Both the position numbers and the translations under genes were made by a program. From Bog-473 sp963781955 (GTDB taxonomy: Bacteria > Actinomycetota > Acidimicrobiia > Acidimicrobiales > RAAP-2), in contig CAWAHU010000002.1 in assembly GCA_963781955.1 (NCBI GenBank), forward strand, positions 124,001 through 188,000: a stretch of DNA of 64,000 nucleotides, given 5' to 3'. Position 1 is the stretch's first letter. The number at the start of each line of letters is the position of its first letter. Below, piece by piece: positions 16,783 to 24,688 of the stretch. Under the pieces are notes generated by a model. It had not been told where the DNA came from. It saw only the letters and a program-made list of their open reading frames with translations, and did not search any database.

Positions 16783-16820
16783 CGTGAGGTCACCGGATCG
16801 ACGCCGGTCCCGACACCGGA
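16783..16820. repeat. dispersed repeat, copy 1
   Basis: This stretch shares the core GAGGTCACCGGATCGA, then a variable base pair and CCGG/CGG-rich sequence ending in CCCGAC, with 29941-29979. It lies in the 241-base gap between the flavoprotein and the convergent ABC gene, where no gene is seen. Identity as a mobile or attachment remnant is unproven. Confidence 0.5.
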
Positions 16821-16867
16821 GAGCCTGAGTTCGTTGCCTGCTTCGTGTCCGCCTGAGGCGCGACCGG

Positions 16868-17578
16868 CTAGGTGACGGACGCCGCGGAATCCCGCTTCAG
16901 GCTCTCACCGGTCACCGTCCCGTCGCGCATCTCTACGACCCGGTGGGCGTGAGCGGCAACCTCTCGATCGTGGGTGACCATCACGATGGTCATCCCCTGG
17001 TTCCTGAGTCGACTGAGGAGGTCCAAGAATCGCTCTGTGGACGCCGAGTCCAGGCTCCCGGTGGGCTCGTCAGCCAGCAGGATCTTCGGCTCGTTCGCCA
17101 AGGCTCGGGCGATCGCCACGCGCTGGCGCTCGCCGCCGGAGAGCTCCGTGGGCAGGCGACCTTCGCACTCACCCAGGCCGACCTCGGCCAAGAGTTCACG
17201 CGCCCGGGCCCGCCGCTGACTTTTCGACAGTCGCGCGCCGAACATGGGCAGCTCGACGTTGGACACCGCAGACAGCTGCGGCAGGAGGTTGTGGAACTGG
17301 AACACAAGACCGACGACTTCGCGGCGGTATCGGCTCAAGTCGTGGACGTGAGCCAAGTCTTGCTCGGCGACGGTGACCGAGCCCGAGGTTGGTGAATCGA
17401 TGGCCGCCAGCAGGTGCAGCAGGGTTGACTTCCCGCAGCCCGACGGCCCGGTGATGGCCACCATCTCCCCGTACCTCACAGTGAGGTCCAGTCCGGCCAA
17501 TGCGGCGACCTTGCCAGGGAAGAGCCGGGTGACACCGACCACCTCCACGGCGAGACGGGCGCTGACCGGTTCACTCAT
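16868..17578 (-). CDS. ABC transporter ATP-binding protein, MacB/LolD type
   Basis: A 236-residue ATPase. Walker A is GPSGCGKST, the signature is LSGGERQR, Walker B is ILLADEPTG, and VMVTHDREV holds the switch histidine. This is the MacB/LolD/FtsE class that drives FtsX-type permeases for lipoprotein, peptide or drug transfer. It overlaps the permease gene upstream by eight bases (17571-17578), so the two form one operon. The ATG at 17578 lies in the end of the permease frame. Substrate is unknown; no outer-membrane or adaptor partner would be expected in an actinomycete. Confidence 0.9.
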   Translation of the reverse strand: MSEPVSARLAVEVVGVTRLFPGKVAALAGLDLTVRYGEMVAITGPSGCGKSTLLHLLAAIDSPTSGSVTVAEQDLAHVHDLSRYRREVVGLVFQFHNLLPQLSAVSNVELPMFGARLSKSQRRARARELLAEVGLGECEGRLPTELSGGERQRVAIARALANEPKILLADEPTGSLDSASTERFLDLLSRLRNQGMTIVMVTHDREVAAHAHRVVEMRDGTVTGESLKRDSAASVT

Positions 17579-18689
17579 AGCTCAGAGCTTTCAGTGGTGA
17601 GAGCAGCGCGGCCCGGGTGACCGGGTAGAGCGCTCCGATCAACGTCATGACGAGCGCCGTGAAGAGGGCACGCCAAAACGCGCCTTGCGTAAAGTCGGCG
17701 TGCAGGATCCCCTTGAGCACCGGCAGGTTCTCGAGCAGGTTGACGATGGCAAATGACAATGCGACGCCCAGCGCAGCACCGAGGAGGGCGAGGAGCAGGC
17801 TCTCGCCGAGCAACAGGCTCACCGTCCGGCGTCGGGTCCAGCCGACAGCCCGCATCAGGCCGAATTCACGGGTGCGCTCGAACAGCGACAGGAGCATCGT
17901 GTTGCCGATGATCACCGCTCCGATGAGGATGGCCAATACCGTGCTCCCGTTCACCGCCGCCTGCAGATAGACCAGGGTGCGGTCTGCTCTTCCGAACTGC
18001 GCCGCGGTGCGGATGGTCGTGAGCTGCGGCTGGGTGTACTCGACTCGAGCAGCGACCGCCGCCGGGGAGGCGCCGGGCAACACTTTGACGAAGGCCAAGG
18101 TCACGATCCCCGGGAGACGGTTGTAGCCCTGGATGGCCGGAAGGGGGAACATGGCGCCCGCGTCGCCAAACGAGTTCCCAGTCGAGTAAATGCCCGTCAC
18201 CGTGTTCCAGGTGCCGTTGGCATCGAAGCGGTCGCCCACTTTCAGCCCGAAGTTGGCGGCGGCCCGCCAGCCGAGCATCACCTCGTGTGCCGCCGTAGGG
18301 CCATAGGGTTTTCCGGCAACGACAGAGACGCCGAACGCCGAAAGATCTCCCGGGTCGATCCCGATCTCTATGAAGACCGGGTTGTCGGCATTGAGATGCT
18401 CGGTCTCGACCAGGACTCCGACGACACGACCGACCCCTGGCGTCTCCCGGAGGCGAGCAACCTCCATTTGGTCGATTGTGCTGGACAGGGTGTCGGACGC
18501 TCCCTTCTGCGCCACCGTGAAGTCAGCCTTACCCACGGAGATGATCGCAGCAGCTGACTTCTCGAGGCCACTGCTCGTGACATCGAGGGTGACCACCGTC
18601 ATCACGGCGATCGCGACGGCGAAGGCCAATCCGATCGAGCGCGCCTTCTTGGACCAGAGGTTGCGCAAGATGAAGTCAAAGAAGGTCAC
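17571..18689 (-). CDS. FtsX/MacB-type ABC transporter permease
   Basis: A 372-residue permease with the four-helix FtsX layout. One N-terminal helix (SIGLAFAVAIAVMTVVTL) is followed by a large extracellular MacB-like domain (about residues 45-240) and three C-terminal helices. LSLFERTREFGLMRAVGW is the conserved FtsX coupling segment. It pairs with the ATPase at 16868-17578. The MacB class moves substrates mechanically rather than by alternating access. It starts at ATG 18689, beside a broken universal-stress-protein remnant. Confidence 0.87.
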   Translation of the reverse strand: MTFFDFILRNLWSKKARSIGLAFAVAIAVMTVVTLDVTSSGLEKSAAAIISVGKADFTVAQKGASDTLSSTIDQMEVARLRETPGVGRVVGVLVETEHLNADNPVFIEIGIDPGDLSAFGVSVVAGKPYGPTAAHEVMLGWRAAANFGLKVGDRFDANGTWNTVTGIYSTGNSFGDAGAMFPLPAIQGYNRLPGIVTLAFVKVLPGASPAAVAARVEYTQPQLTTIRTAAQFGRADRTLVYLQAAVNGSTVLAILIGAVIIGNTMLLSLFERTREFGLMRAVGWTRRRTVSLLLGESLLLALLGAALGVALSFAIVNLLENLPVLKGILHADFTQGAFWRALFTALVMTLIGALYPVTRAALLSPLKALSYE

Positions 18690-18698
18690 GGTCGCCCA

Positions 18699-18887
18699 CT
18701 ACGGGATCGCTGCCGCATGGAGAGCTCGATGGCACGGTCCTGGCTCTGCTGGCACCACCTCGAGGTCGGCGCGCCCCAAACAGGCGACTCGGGCTGCCCA
18801 TTCGAACGCACCGAGCGAGGTCGGCGACCCGTCGACGCCAACCGTGATTCTCCGTTGCGTCGCCTCATTCGAGCCCCTGCATCTCTG
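18699..18887 (-). pseudogene. universal stress protein N-terminal remnant
   Basis: The minus-strand frame reads ITVGVDGSPTSLGAFEWAARVA, the standard first strand and helix of UspA-domain proteins, then breaks off after about 50 residues at a stop at 18699. No start codon sits in frame just upstream, and the ATP-binding GxxxxG(S/T) end is absent. It is a non-functional fragment directly upstream of the FtsX operon. The following 18890-19143 stretch holds no credible gene. Confidence 0.55.
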
Positions 18888-19143
18888 ATCATCTGACCTT
18901 CCCTTGGGAGGTCTCCGACCCAGTGTCACCCTCGTAGACGTGGCTGACCAGGGCACTTGGTCCCTGGTGGCCGTCGCCATCCTGGTGGGAACACTGCTGA
19001 TCCTCAGGAAGGAGCCTGGCGAATCTAGCGAGGCGCCAAGGTGGTACGCGCCTCTGTCGGTGGAGGGACAACACCGAATGACCAGGGTGGCACCCAGCTG
19101 GTTCGGGTTCCGACGGCACCGATGACAATGATCCCACTGATCC

Positions 19144-19185
19144 GTCTCCAGACTGTTCCAATGAGTCTCCAGACTGTTCCATTGA
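19144..19185. repeat. 21-base tandem direct repeat in promoter region
   Basis: GTCTCCAGACTGTTCCAATGA (19144-19164) is followed immediately by GTCTCCAGACTGTTCCATTGA (19165-19185), differing at one base. It ends about 15 bases before the reductase start. A 21-base period is two helical turns, so two regulator dimers could bind the same face. This is a likely operator, though the regulator is unknown. Confidence 0.55.
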
Positions 19186-19199
19186 ATCGGGAGGGCACC

Positions 19200-19790
19200 A
19201 TGCGAGTCGTCGTCAGTGAGTTCATGAGCCTCGACGGGGTGGTGCAAGCCCCCGGCGGTCCTCAGGAGGACGCCAGCGGGGGCTTCCGCCACGGTGGCTG
19301 GTCGATGCCCTACTTCGACCCTGAGGTGATGGGCCCGGTCATCGCCGAGCTCGCGGAGCGGAGTGAGGCGCTCCTCCAGGGCCGGCGGACCTACCAGGTC
19401 TCGTCCGCCGCCTGGCCCGAGCGCGGCGGTGACCCGTTCGCAGACTGGATCAACACGGTACAGAAGTACGTCGTGTCCGACACCCTGTCTGAACACGATC
19501 TGAGCTGGCTTCCCACGTCGCTCATCCACGGTGGCGACCTCCTCGCCGAGGTGTCGGCGCTTCGACGCAAGCCCGGCGGCGACATCTACGTCTACGGCAG
19601 CCTGTCGGTGGTGCGCACCCTGCTCGCCGCCGAGATGGTCGACGAACTCGTCCTCATGATCGAGCCGATCACCCTCGGCGGCGGCAAGACACTCTTCCCG
19701 ACGGACGGTGTGGCACGGAAGTTCGATCTCCTGTCCGCCCAGACAGCGGCGACCGGAGTGCAAGTCTGCCGCTTCGCCATGCAGCAGTAG
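19200..19790 (+). CDS. dihydrofolate-reductase-fold (RibD C-terminal-like) reductase
   Basis: A 196-residue protein of the RibD_C/DHFR superfamily. It starts VVVSEFMSLDGVVQAP, where SLDG is the family signature, continues LLQGRRTYQ, and ends IEPITLGGGKTLFP. These stand-alone reductases use NADPH; most actinobacterial copies have no assigned substrate, and they are not folate enzymes by default. GGGAGG precedes ATG 19200. It is controlled, if at all, through the two 21-base repeats just upstream. It converges with the CocE-like gene, the stops being 30 bases apart. Confidence 0.85.
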   Translation: MRVVVSEFMSLDGVVQAPGGPQEDASGGFRHGGWSMPYFDPEVMGPVIAELAERSEALLQGRRTYQVSSAAWPERGGDPFADWINTVQKYVVSDTLSEHDLSWLPTSLIHGGDLLAEVSALRRKPGGDIYVYGSLSVVRTLLAAEMVDELVLMIEPITLGGGKTLFPTDGVARKFDLLSAQTAATGVQVCRFAMQQ

Positions 19791-19819
19791 GCCAAGGGAG
19801 ATCTCGAGGGAACTCCGGT

Positions 19820-21370
19820 TCAGTACGCATCGCCGAACCCGGGCAGCGCGACTGTTGCCCCGTCGCCGGCGAACAGCTCGACGATCACCGGCTCGGGTAC
19901 CGGTGTGAGCAGGTCGCTCGGCCCACCAGAGAGTCGAATGCGAACGCGATGGCCTGCGGCGAAGCGCCAGTGACTCGCCCGGATCTTGATGGTGTACGCC
20001 TGGCGACGGCCGACCGGTACGGACTCTGGGATCACGTGCGAGCCACGATGGCTCGCCTTGAGGAAGCCCGAGCTCACCGGAACCTCGGATCCGTCTGGGG
20101 TGACGTCGAGCAACTCGACGTAGAAGTGGGCGTCGGGGGCCGACAACGCGGCATCGAAGGTCACGATGGGCCAGCCGATGAGCGTCCGGTCTCGCTCCAG
20201 CACGCCACTGCCGAAGGTGCAGGCCGTGTCCCGCCCGTCCGGCTCGGCGGGCTGGCGAAGGACGAGGACGCCTTGTTCGGCTTCGGGTCCAAGCGTCCCT
20301 CCAGCCCCGAGCTCCCACGTGGCCACATCGCGGCCGCCGGGCACCCACTCATCCAACATCTGCCAGCCGCGGCCGGATGCCTCGGGACCCTCGAAGCTGC
20401 AGAAGACCGGCTCGTCGGGGATCGGCGCCTCGGTGTCGTCGCGCAGCCAGCGGTCGAACCAGGCCAGCAGGACACCCCCCGGGAGCTGGCCATCAGCGGG
20501 AGGGTCGTCGTAGCTCTGAGGTGGGAAGTGCGGCCACGGGCCGTAGAAGGCCCACGTCCTGTCGAGTCCCTCTTCGATCAGGTGCAGAGCGCCAGCCCGA
20601 AAGAACTCGTCCTGCCACCCGCCGATGGCGAGCACCGGGACGATCACCTCCCCGATGCGTCCAAGCAGTGCTCGGTCTTGCCAGTAGTCGTCGAACGTGG
20701 GATGAGCCCGATTCGTGCTGTACTCGGCGTCGGCGTCGATCCGTTCACCGCTGAGCAACTTCGCCGTGGGAGGCCAGTTGTCAATCGTGCCTCGCTCCGT
20801 CGTCTTGATCCCACCGGGGTAGATGACGTCGTCGTAGAGATTCGCCGGCGACTGCATCGGCGCGATGGCGCGCAGGTGAGGGGGTCTCTCGACTGCTGCC
20901 CCATACGTCGTCTGCCCTCCGTAGCTCTCGCCGAGCTGACCGATTCGCCCGTCACAGAAGGGTTGCGACGCCAGCCACTCGACGACCTGGGCCGCGTCGC
21001 GTCCATCCTGGCTGGACATGGCGTGCTGCCAGGTCCCACCGGATTCACCCGTCCCGCGGACGCTGCCCACGACAGTGACGTAGCCCCGGGTCGTGAACCA
21101 GGTTGCCTCCTGGTTCCACATGTCCCGGACGACCGCATAGGGGGTCAGCTCGACGACCATGCCGGGGAACGGCCCGTCGAGCGGCGCGCCGTCGCGGGAT
21201 GGTCGGATGAGGTCGCAGTCGAGCTCGGCGCCGTCCGACATCGGGACGCGGACCGGCGTCACCACGGCCTCAAACTCGGGACGCCTCCGATACGTCCACC
21301 ACGCTCGCATCTGCGGATCCGACAGCATCGGCTTGCCCCGCGATGAGCCGGAGCTCTCGGGTGCCTTCAT
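19820..21370 (-). CDS. CocE/NonD family hydrolase (X-Pro dipeptidyl-peptidase S15 fold)
   Basis: A 516-residue hydrolase. The N-terminal alpha/beta domain carries GQLGESYGG with the nucleophilic serine, and VELTPYAVVR and RGTGESGG are conserved around the oxyanion hole. The C-terminal half (about 330-516) is the jelly-roll PepX_C domain ending in HRVRIRLSGG. Relatives cleave esters such as cocaine or nonactin, acyl-amino bonds, or glutaryl side chains, so the substrate is open. ATG 21370 has a GAGGGGGTG ribosome site. It is 55 bases downstream of the solute-binding protein stop on the same strand and may be co-transcribed with it. Confidence 0.85.
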   Translation of the reverse strand: MKAPESSGSSRGKPMLSDPQMRAWWTYRRRPEFEAVVTPVRVPMSDGAELDCDLIRPSRDGAPLDGPFPGMVVELTPYAVVRDMWNQEATWFTTRGYVTVVGSVRGTGESGGTWQHAMSSQDGRDAAQVVEWLASQPFCDGRIGQLGESYGGQTTYGAAVERPPHLRAIAPMQSPANLYDDVIYPGGIKTTERGTIDNWPPTAKLLSGERIDADAEYSTNRAHPTFDDYWQDRALLGRIGEVIVPVLAIGGWQDEFFRAGALHLIEEGLDRTWAFYGPWPHFPPQSYDDPPADGQLPGGVLLAWFDRWLRDDTEAPIPDEPVFCSFEGPEASGRGWQMLDEWVPGGRDVATWELGAGGTLGPEAEQGVLVLRQPAEPDGRDTACTFGSGVLERDRTLIGWPIVTFDAALSAPDAHFYVELLDVTPDGSEVPVSSGFLKASHRGSHVIPESVPVGRRQAYTIKIRASHWRFAAGHRVRIRLSGGPSDLLTPVPEPVIVELFAGDGATVALPGFGDAY

Positions 21371-21424
21371 GCCACACCCCCTCTGGTTCTCCGCCGGTGC
21401 GCCATGGTGCGGACGTCAGCCTCC

Positions 21425-22714
21425 CTACTTCGTCGCCGACGTCGGAGCGATGACGATCTGCTTGACCTTGGGGTCGTAGGTCATCAGATACACGGGTCCG
21501 AGCGCATAGGGCTGGTTGGCCCCGAAGGACACCGGACCGCCGGTCCCCGGCAAGACGACGTCACGGAGACCGAACCCGGCGTTGGTGAAGCTCGAGACCG
21601 TCAGGTGCCTGCCCGCGGCAGCAGCGATCTTCGTGAAGATCGCCATGTTCTGGCAAGCCTCGATCACGGCCAAAAAGGTGGCTTCCGAGGTGCTCGACGT
21701 CTGTGTCGGAGCCGCAATCGTGTCGGACGGATACGCCTTGGCGATGATCGACTTACACTTCTGAATCGCGGGGTCCTTCCATATCTGCGGATAGGACGGG
21801 ATCGGGCTGGAGGACAGCAGGTTCTTCACGTACGGGGCCGAGAGACCGCTTCCGCTGCCAAAGTCCGTGCCTTGGAGCGCTTGGCCGTCCGTGGCAACCC
21901 ACGACGGGTTGTAGGTGCTCTGCTGGTCCTGGAGGGCTCGTGGCCACACCGCGGAGCCCGTCCCGACGGCCACCACTTCGTTCACCCCACTGCTCTCGAA
22001 GTGCGCGGCAATTGCTGCTGCTTGTTGGTTCTCAGCCACCTGGTCGGTCGCCGGGGCGCTGTCCACGCCCGTCTGCACGACATCGACATCCAGCTTCTTC
22101 AGGACCGTCTGGACGATTTGCATCTCGTCGCCGTCGGTGGAGGCGCCCGCGAAGAGTCCCACCTTCTTGTTCTTGAATGCCCCCTTCTGTGCGAAGACCC
22201 TCAACTGGAGTGGGTCGTAGGCGTTCGCCGGCGGGAGGATGGTGAAGTTGGCCGCTGCTCGAGGCGAGAGCGTGCCCTCGAAGAGGCCCTGAATGGTCGG
22301 CACGTGGTAGGTCTCGAGATAACAGTCGGACTGCTCTGGACCGATGGCGACGAAGATCTTGTCGTCCTCTACCAATTGGGTGCAGGCAGTGACCGCAGCG
22401 GCGGTCCCCGTCGGGTTCACCGCCAGGAAGACAGGGACGATCTTGCGCCCGGCAATGCCTCCACTGGCGTTGAGGTGGGCGATGAGCGCCTTGTAGGCGT
22501 CCGGGAAGTTTCCGTCGTCGAGGTTCAGACCCAGGCTCTTGAGAGAGCTGAAGTCGATATAGGGGATGCCGACGGTCACCGTGGTGGCCGACACGCCGGG
22601 AGCCGAGGAGGCGGTCGTCGCGCCAGCGGTGAGCGACGTCGCCGACACCCAGGCCACAAGAACCGACGCCGTCAGGAACGTCGCGGCAATGCGCGATCCG
22701 ATATGTGGTGACAT
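21425..22714 (-). CDS. ABC transporter substrate-binding protein, branched-chain amino-acid type
   Basis: A 429-residue exported binding protein. The signal peptide is SRIAATFLTASVLVAWVSATSLTAGA, and the mature chain begins TVTVGIPYIDFSSL. The ATG at 22714 is preferred over the one at 22738 because AGGGGGG stands correctly before it. Like the protein at 12878 it is a Leu/Ile/Val-type receptor without permease or ATPase genes nearby; ligand unknown. It is divergent from the hydrolase-MarR unit, across a 108-base gap containing an inverted repeat at 22770-22782, and may share its regulator. Confidence 0.82.
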   Translation of the reverse strand: MSPHIGSRIAATFLTASVLVAWVSATSLTAGATTASSAPGVSATTVTVGIPYIDFSSLKSLGLNLDDGNFPDAYKALIAHLNASGGIAGRKIVPVFLAVNPTGTAAAVTACTQLVEDDKIFVAIGPEQSDCYLETYHVPTIQGLFEGTLSPRAAANFTILPPANAYDPLQLRVFAQKGAFKNKKVGLFAGASTDGDEMQIVQTVLKKLDVDVVQTGVDSAPATDQVAENQQAAAIAAHFESSGVNEVVAVGTGSAVWPRALQDQQSTYNPSWVATDGQALQGTDFGSGSGLSAPYVKNLLSSSPIPSYPQIWKDPAIQKCKSIIAKAYPSDTIAAPTQTSSTSEATFLAVIEACQNMAIFTKIAAAAGRHLTVSSFTNAGFGLRDVVLPGTGGPVSFGANQPYALGPVYLMTYDPKVKQIVIAPTSATK

Positions 22715-22769
22715 CGCTTCCCCCCTGGGATGAGTCATTCGGACTATACGGCGGCGTCTCCGGGCAATG

Positions 22770-22782
22770 TCAAGTACCTTGA
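22770..22782. promoter_or_regulatory. candidate MarR operator
   Basis: TCAAGTACCTTGA is an inverted repeat (TCAAG-tac-CTTGA) in the divergent gap between the solute-binding protein and hydrolase genes. MarR proteins often bind such TCAAG/CTTGA-like sites, and a MarR gene (24199) is coupled to the hydrolase, so autoregulation of both transcripts is likely but unproven. Confidence 0.4.
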
Positions 22783-22822
22783 TTCCTCGGCCACGTGTGG
22801 ACCGGAGCGAGGAGGCGCGACG

Positions 22823-24202
22823 ATGCAGCTAAGCGGCCCGGTGATCACGGGCAGGAGGGGATGGCCGTTCGGCGGCCCGACGGCGGATCTCGCACAGTGG
22901 GGCTACCGGCAAGACGAGTACTTCATGGAGGGCACGGCTGTCCGATACGTGCCGGTGCCAGGTTCCGAGCTTGGCTGGGACGGTCGATGGGAACTGGAGC
23001 CACACGGTTCGGAGCCGTACGCGACACGCATCGTTGTCGTTCGTCCGGAGGACCCGGCATCCTTCAACGGCACCGTGGTCGTCCTGTGGAACAACGTGAC
23101 GGCGGGATACGAGAACTTCGGCGGGGGCGAGAGCCCCGAGGTGTTCGAGGCCGGGTATGCGTATGTCGCCGTCTCCGCCCAGCGCGTCGGCATCCACGGG
23201 GTGGGAGCGCACCCGCAGGGCCTCCGGGCTTGGGATCCCGAGCGCTACGGGTCGCTGTCGATACCCAGCGACGACCTCTCCTACGACATCTTCACCCAGG
23301 CCGCCGGCGCGGTGGCACCTGACCGGCCACAGGGAGAGCTCGACCCGTTAGGCGGTCTTGCGGCTCGGCGGCTCTTCGCCCAGGGCGCCTCCCAATCGGC
23401 AGCTCGGTTGGCGACCTACCTGAACGGAGTGCAACCTCTCACTCGTCGCTTCGATGCCTTCTTCCTGGTCATGTACTTCGGAGGGGGTACCCCGCTGGAG
23501 GTGGGCGACGCGGTCATGACTCTCCAGGCGGACGTCGCGCAGGAGAACCAGCCCTCGATTCCCGAAGGGCTCCACCTCCTACGCGACGACCTCGGGATAC
23601 CGGTGATGGTGCTGAACACGGAGTGTGAGGCCACCTCCTGCCATGGTGTGCGCCAGCCGGACACGGGCACGTTCCGCTACTGGGAGGTCGCCGGCGCGTC
23701 GCACGTCTCACTTCCGGCGATAGCGTCATCGGCGCCGCGGATGGAGCGGGATTTCGGCTTCGCCATTCCACTCGACGAGTCCATGCAGGCGATCAACCGG
23801 ATCTCAGTGGCTCCCGTCGCCGACGCGGCATTGCACCATCTGCAGGAGTGGGTCGTGAAAGGGACGGCGCCGCCGGTGCAGCGCCGAATCGAGTTCGGTG
23901 GCTCCCCTCCGGAAGTCGTGCGCGATGCCGACGGCATCGCTCTCGGCGGCGTCCGGCTACCGCAGGTCGAGGTTCCTCTGGCACACAACAGCGCCATGCA
24001 ACGCACGCCGGACACCTTTGCCCGGCTGGTGGGAACCCACGAACCGTTTCCCCTCGAAGAAGTCCGCCGGCGCTATGGATCTCGCGAGGTCTATCTGGCC
24101 GAGTACGAGCACGCCACTCGGGCGGCCGAGTCGGCCGGCGTCATCCTCGCTCGGGACGTCGAGCCCTTGTTGGCCGTGGCGGCCTCGGCATGCCCGTTGT
24201 GA
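22823..24202 (+). CDS. alpha/beta-hydrolase-domain protein (Abhydrolase_10 type)
   Basis: A 459-residue protein of the family annotated as alpha/beta hydrolase domain-containing. VVVLWNNVTAGYE, the nucleophile-like FAQGASQSAAR and the late YWEVAGASHVSLP, which carries a histidine in a hydrolase-like context, are family marks. The natural substrates are not known. ATG 22823 follows GGAGG; the frame is open upstream to 22730 but without a ribosome site. The end overlaps the MarR start (GTGA), linking enzyme and regulator in one unit. Confidence 0.72.
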   Translation: MQLSGPVITGRRGWPFGGPTADLAQWGYRQDEYFMEGTAVRYVPVPGSELGWDGRWELEPHGSEPYATRIVVVRPEDPASFNGTVVVLWNNVTAGYENFGGGESPEVFEAGYAYVAVSAQRVGIHGVGAHPQGLRAWDPERYGSLSIPSDDLSYDIFTQAAGAVAPDRPQGELDPLGGLAARRLFAQGASQSAARLATYLNGVQPLTRRFDAFFLVMYFGGGTPLEVGDAVMTLQADVAQENQPSIPEGLHLLRDDLGIPVMVLNTECEATSCHGVRQPDTGTFRYWEVAGASHVSLPAIASSAPRMERDFGFAIPLDESMQAINRISVAPVADAALHHLQEWVVKGTAPPVQRRIEFGGSPPEVVRDADGIALGGVRLPQVEVPLAHNSAMQRTPDTFARLVGTHEPFPLEEVRRRYGSREVYLAEYEHATRAAESAGVILARDVEPLLAVAASACPL

Positions 24203-24666
24203 GCGCCCGCCGACGGCCGCCCCGCCTCAGTTATCTGGTGAAGCAGCTGGAGCTCGCCATCCGGGCGGACATGGACGAGCAGGCGCGCGCCCTCGATCTG
24301 ACCGCGCTGCAATACACCGCGCTCACCGTTCTGCAACGCCACCCGGGAATGTCCGGAGCGGACCTGTCCCGCCGGTCGTTCGTCTCGCCCCAGGCCGGCA
24401 GCGAGATGATCGCTCACCTCGAGCGCAAGGGCCTTGTCACGCGGCACCCCGACGAGCACAACCGCAGGATTCTCCGAACACGGCTCACGACGGACGGGGA
24501 GAAGGCCGTACAGGTCTGCGACCGGTGGATGAACCGTCTGGAAGCGACCATGCTGGCCGGGTTGTCGAAGTCCGAGACCGCCCGACTTCGCCGAGACTTG
24601 GAGCATTGTGTCGCCAACTTGAGACAACCGCCGTCCCTGAGACGCGCCGAGACGTCGAGCCGTTGA
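24199..24666 (+). CDS. MarR-family transcriptional regulator
   Basis: A 155-residue winged-helix regulator. LTALQYTALTVLQRHPGMSGADLSRR and the recognition helix around SPQAGSEMIAHLERKGLV are followed by the wing RHPDEHNRRILRTRLT. GTG 24199 overlaps the hydrolase stop; ATG 24190 is an alternative three codons earlier. It is probably a ligand-responsive repressor of the divergent solute-binding protein and hydrolase genes through the inverted repeat at 22770-22782. It converges with the FAD monooxygenase gene. Confidence 0.88.
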   Translation: MSARRRPPRLSYLVKQLELAIRADMDEQARALDLTALQYTALTVLQRHPGMSGADLSRRSFVSPQAGSEMIAHLERKGLVTRHPDEHNRRILRTRLTTDGEKAVQVCDRWMNRLEATMLAGLSKSETARLRRDLEHCVANLRQPPSLRRAETSSR

Positions 24667-24688
24667 GTCTGCGGTGCCCTCGGGTGGC

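Noticed and set aside
18699..20348. A 549-codon minus-strand frame
   Set aside because: Only its last 50 codons resemble a protein family (universal stress protein); the rest is antisense to the RibD-like reductase and the promoter region.
23848..24190. Longer N-terminal extension of the MarR gene
   Set aside because: The frame upstream of 24190 lies inside the hydrolase gene, and the MarR fold starts shortly after 24199.
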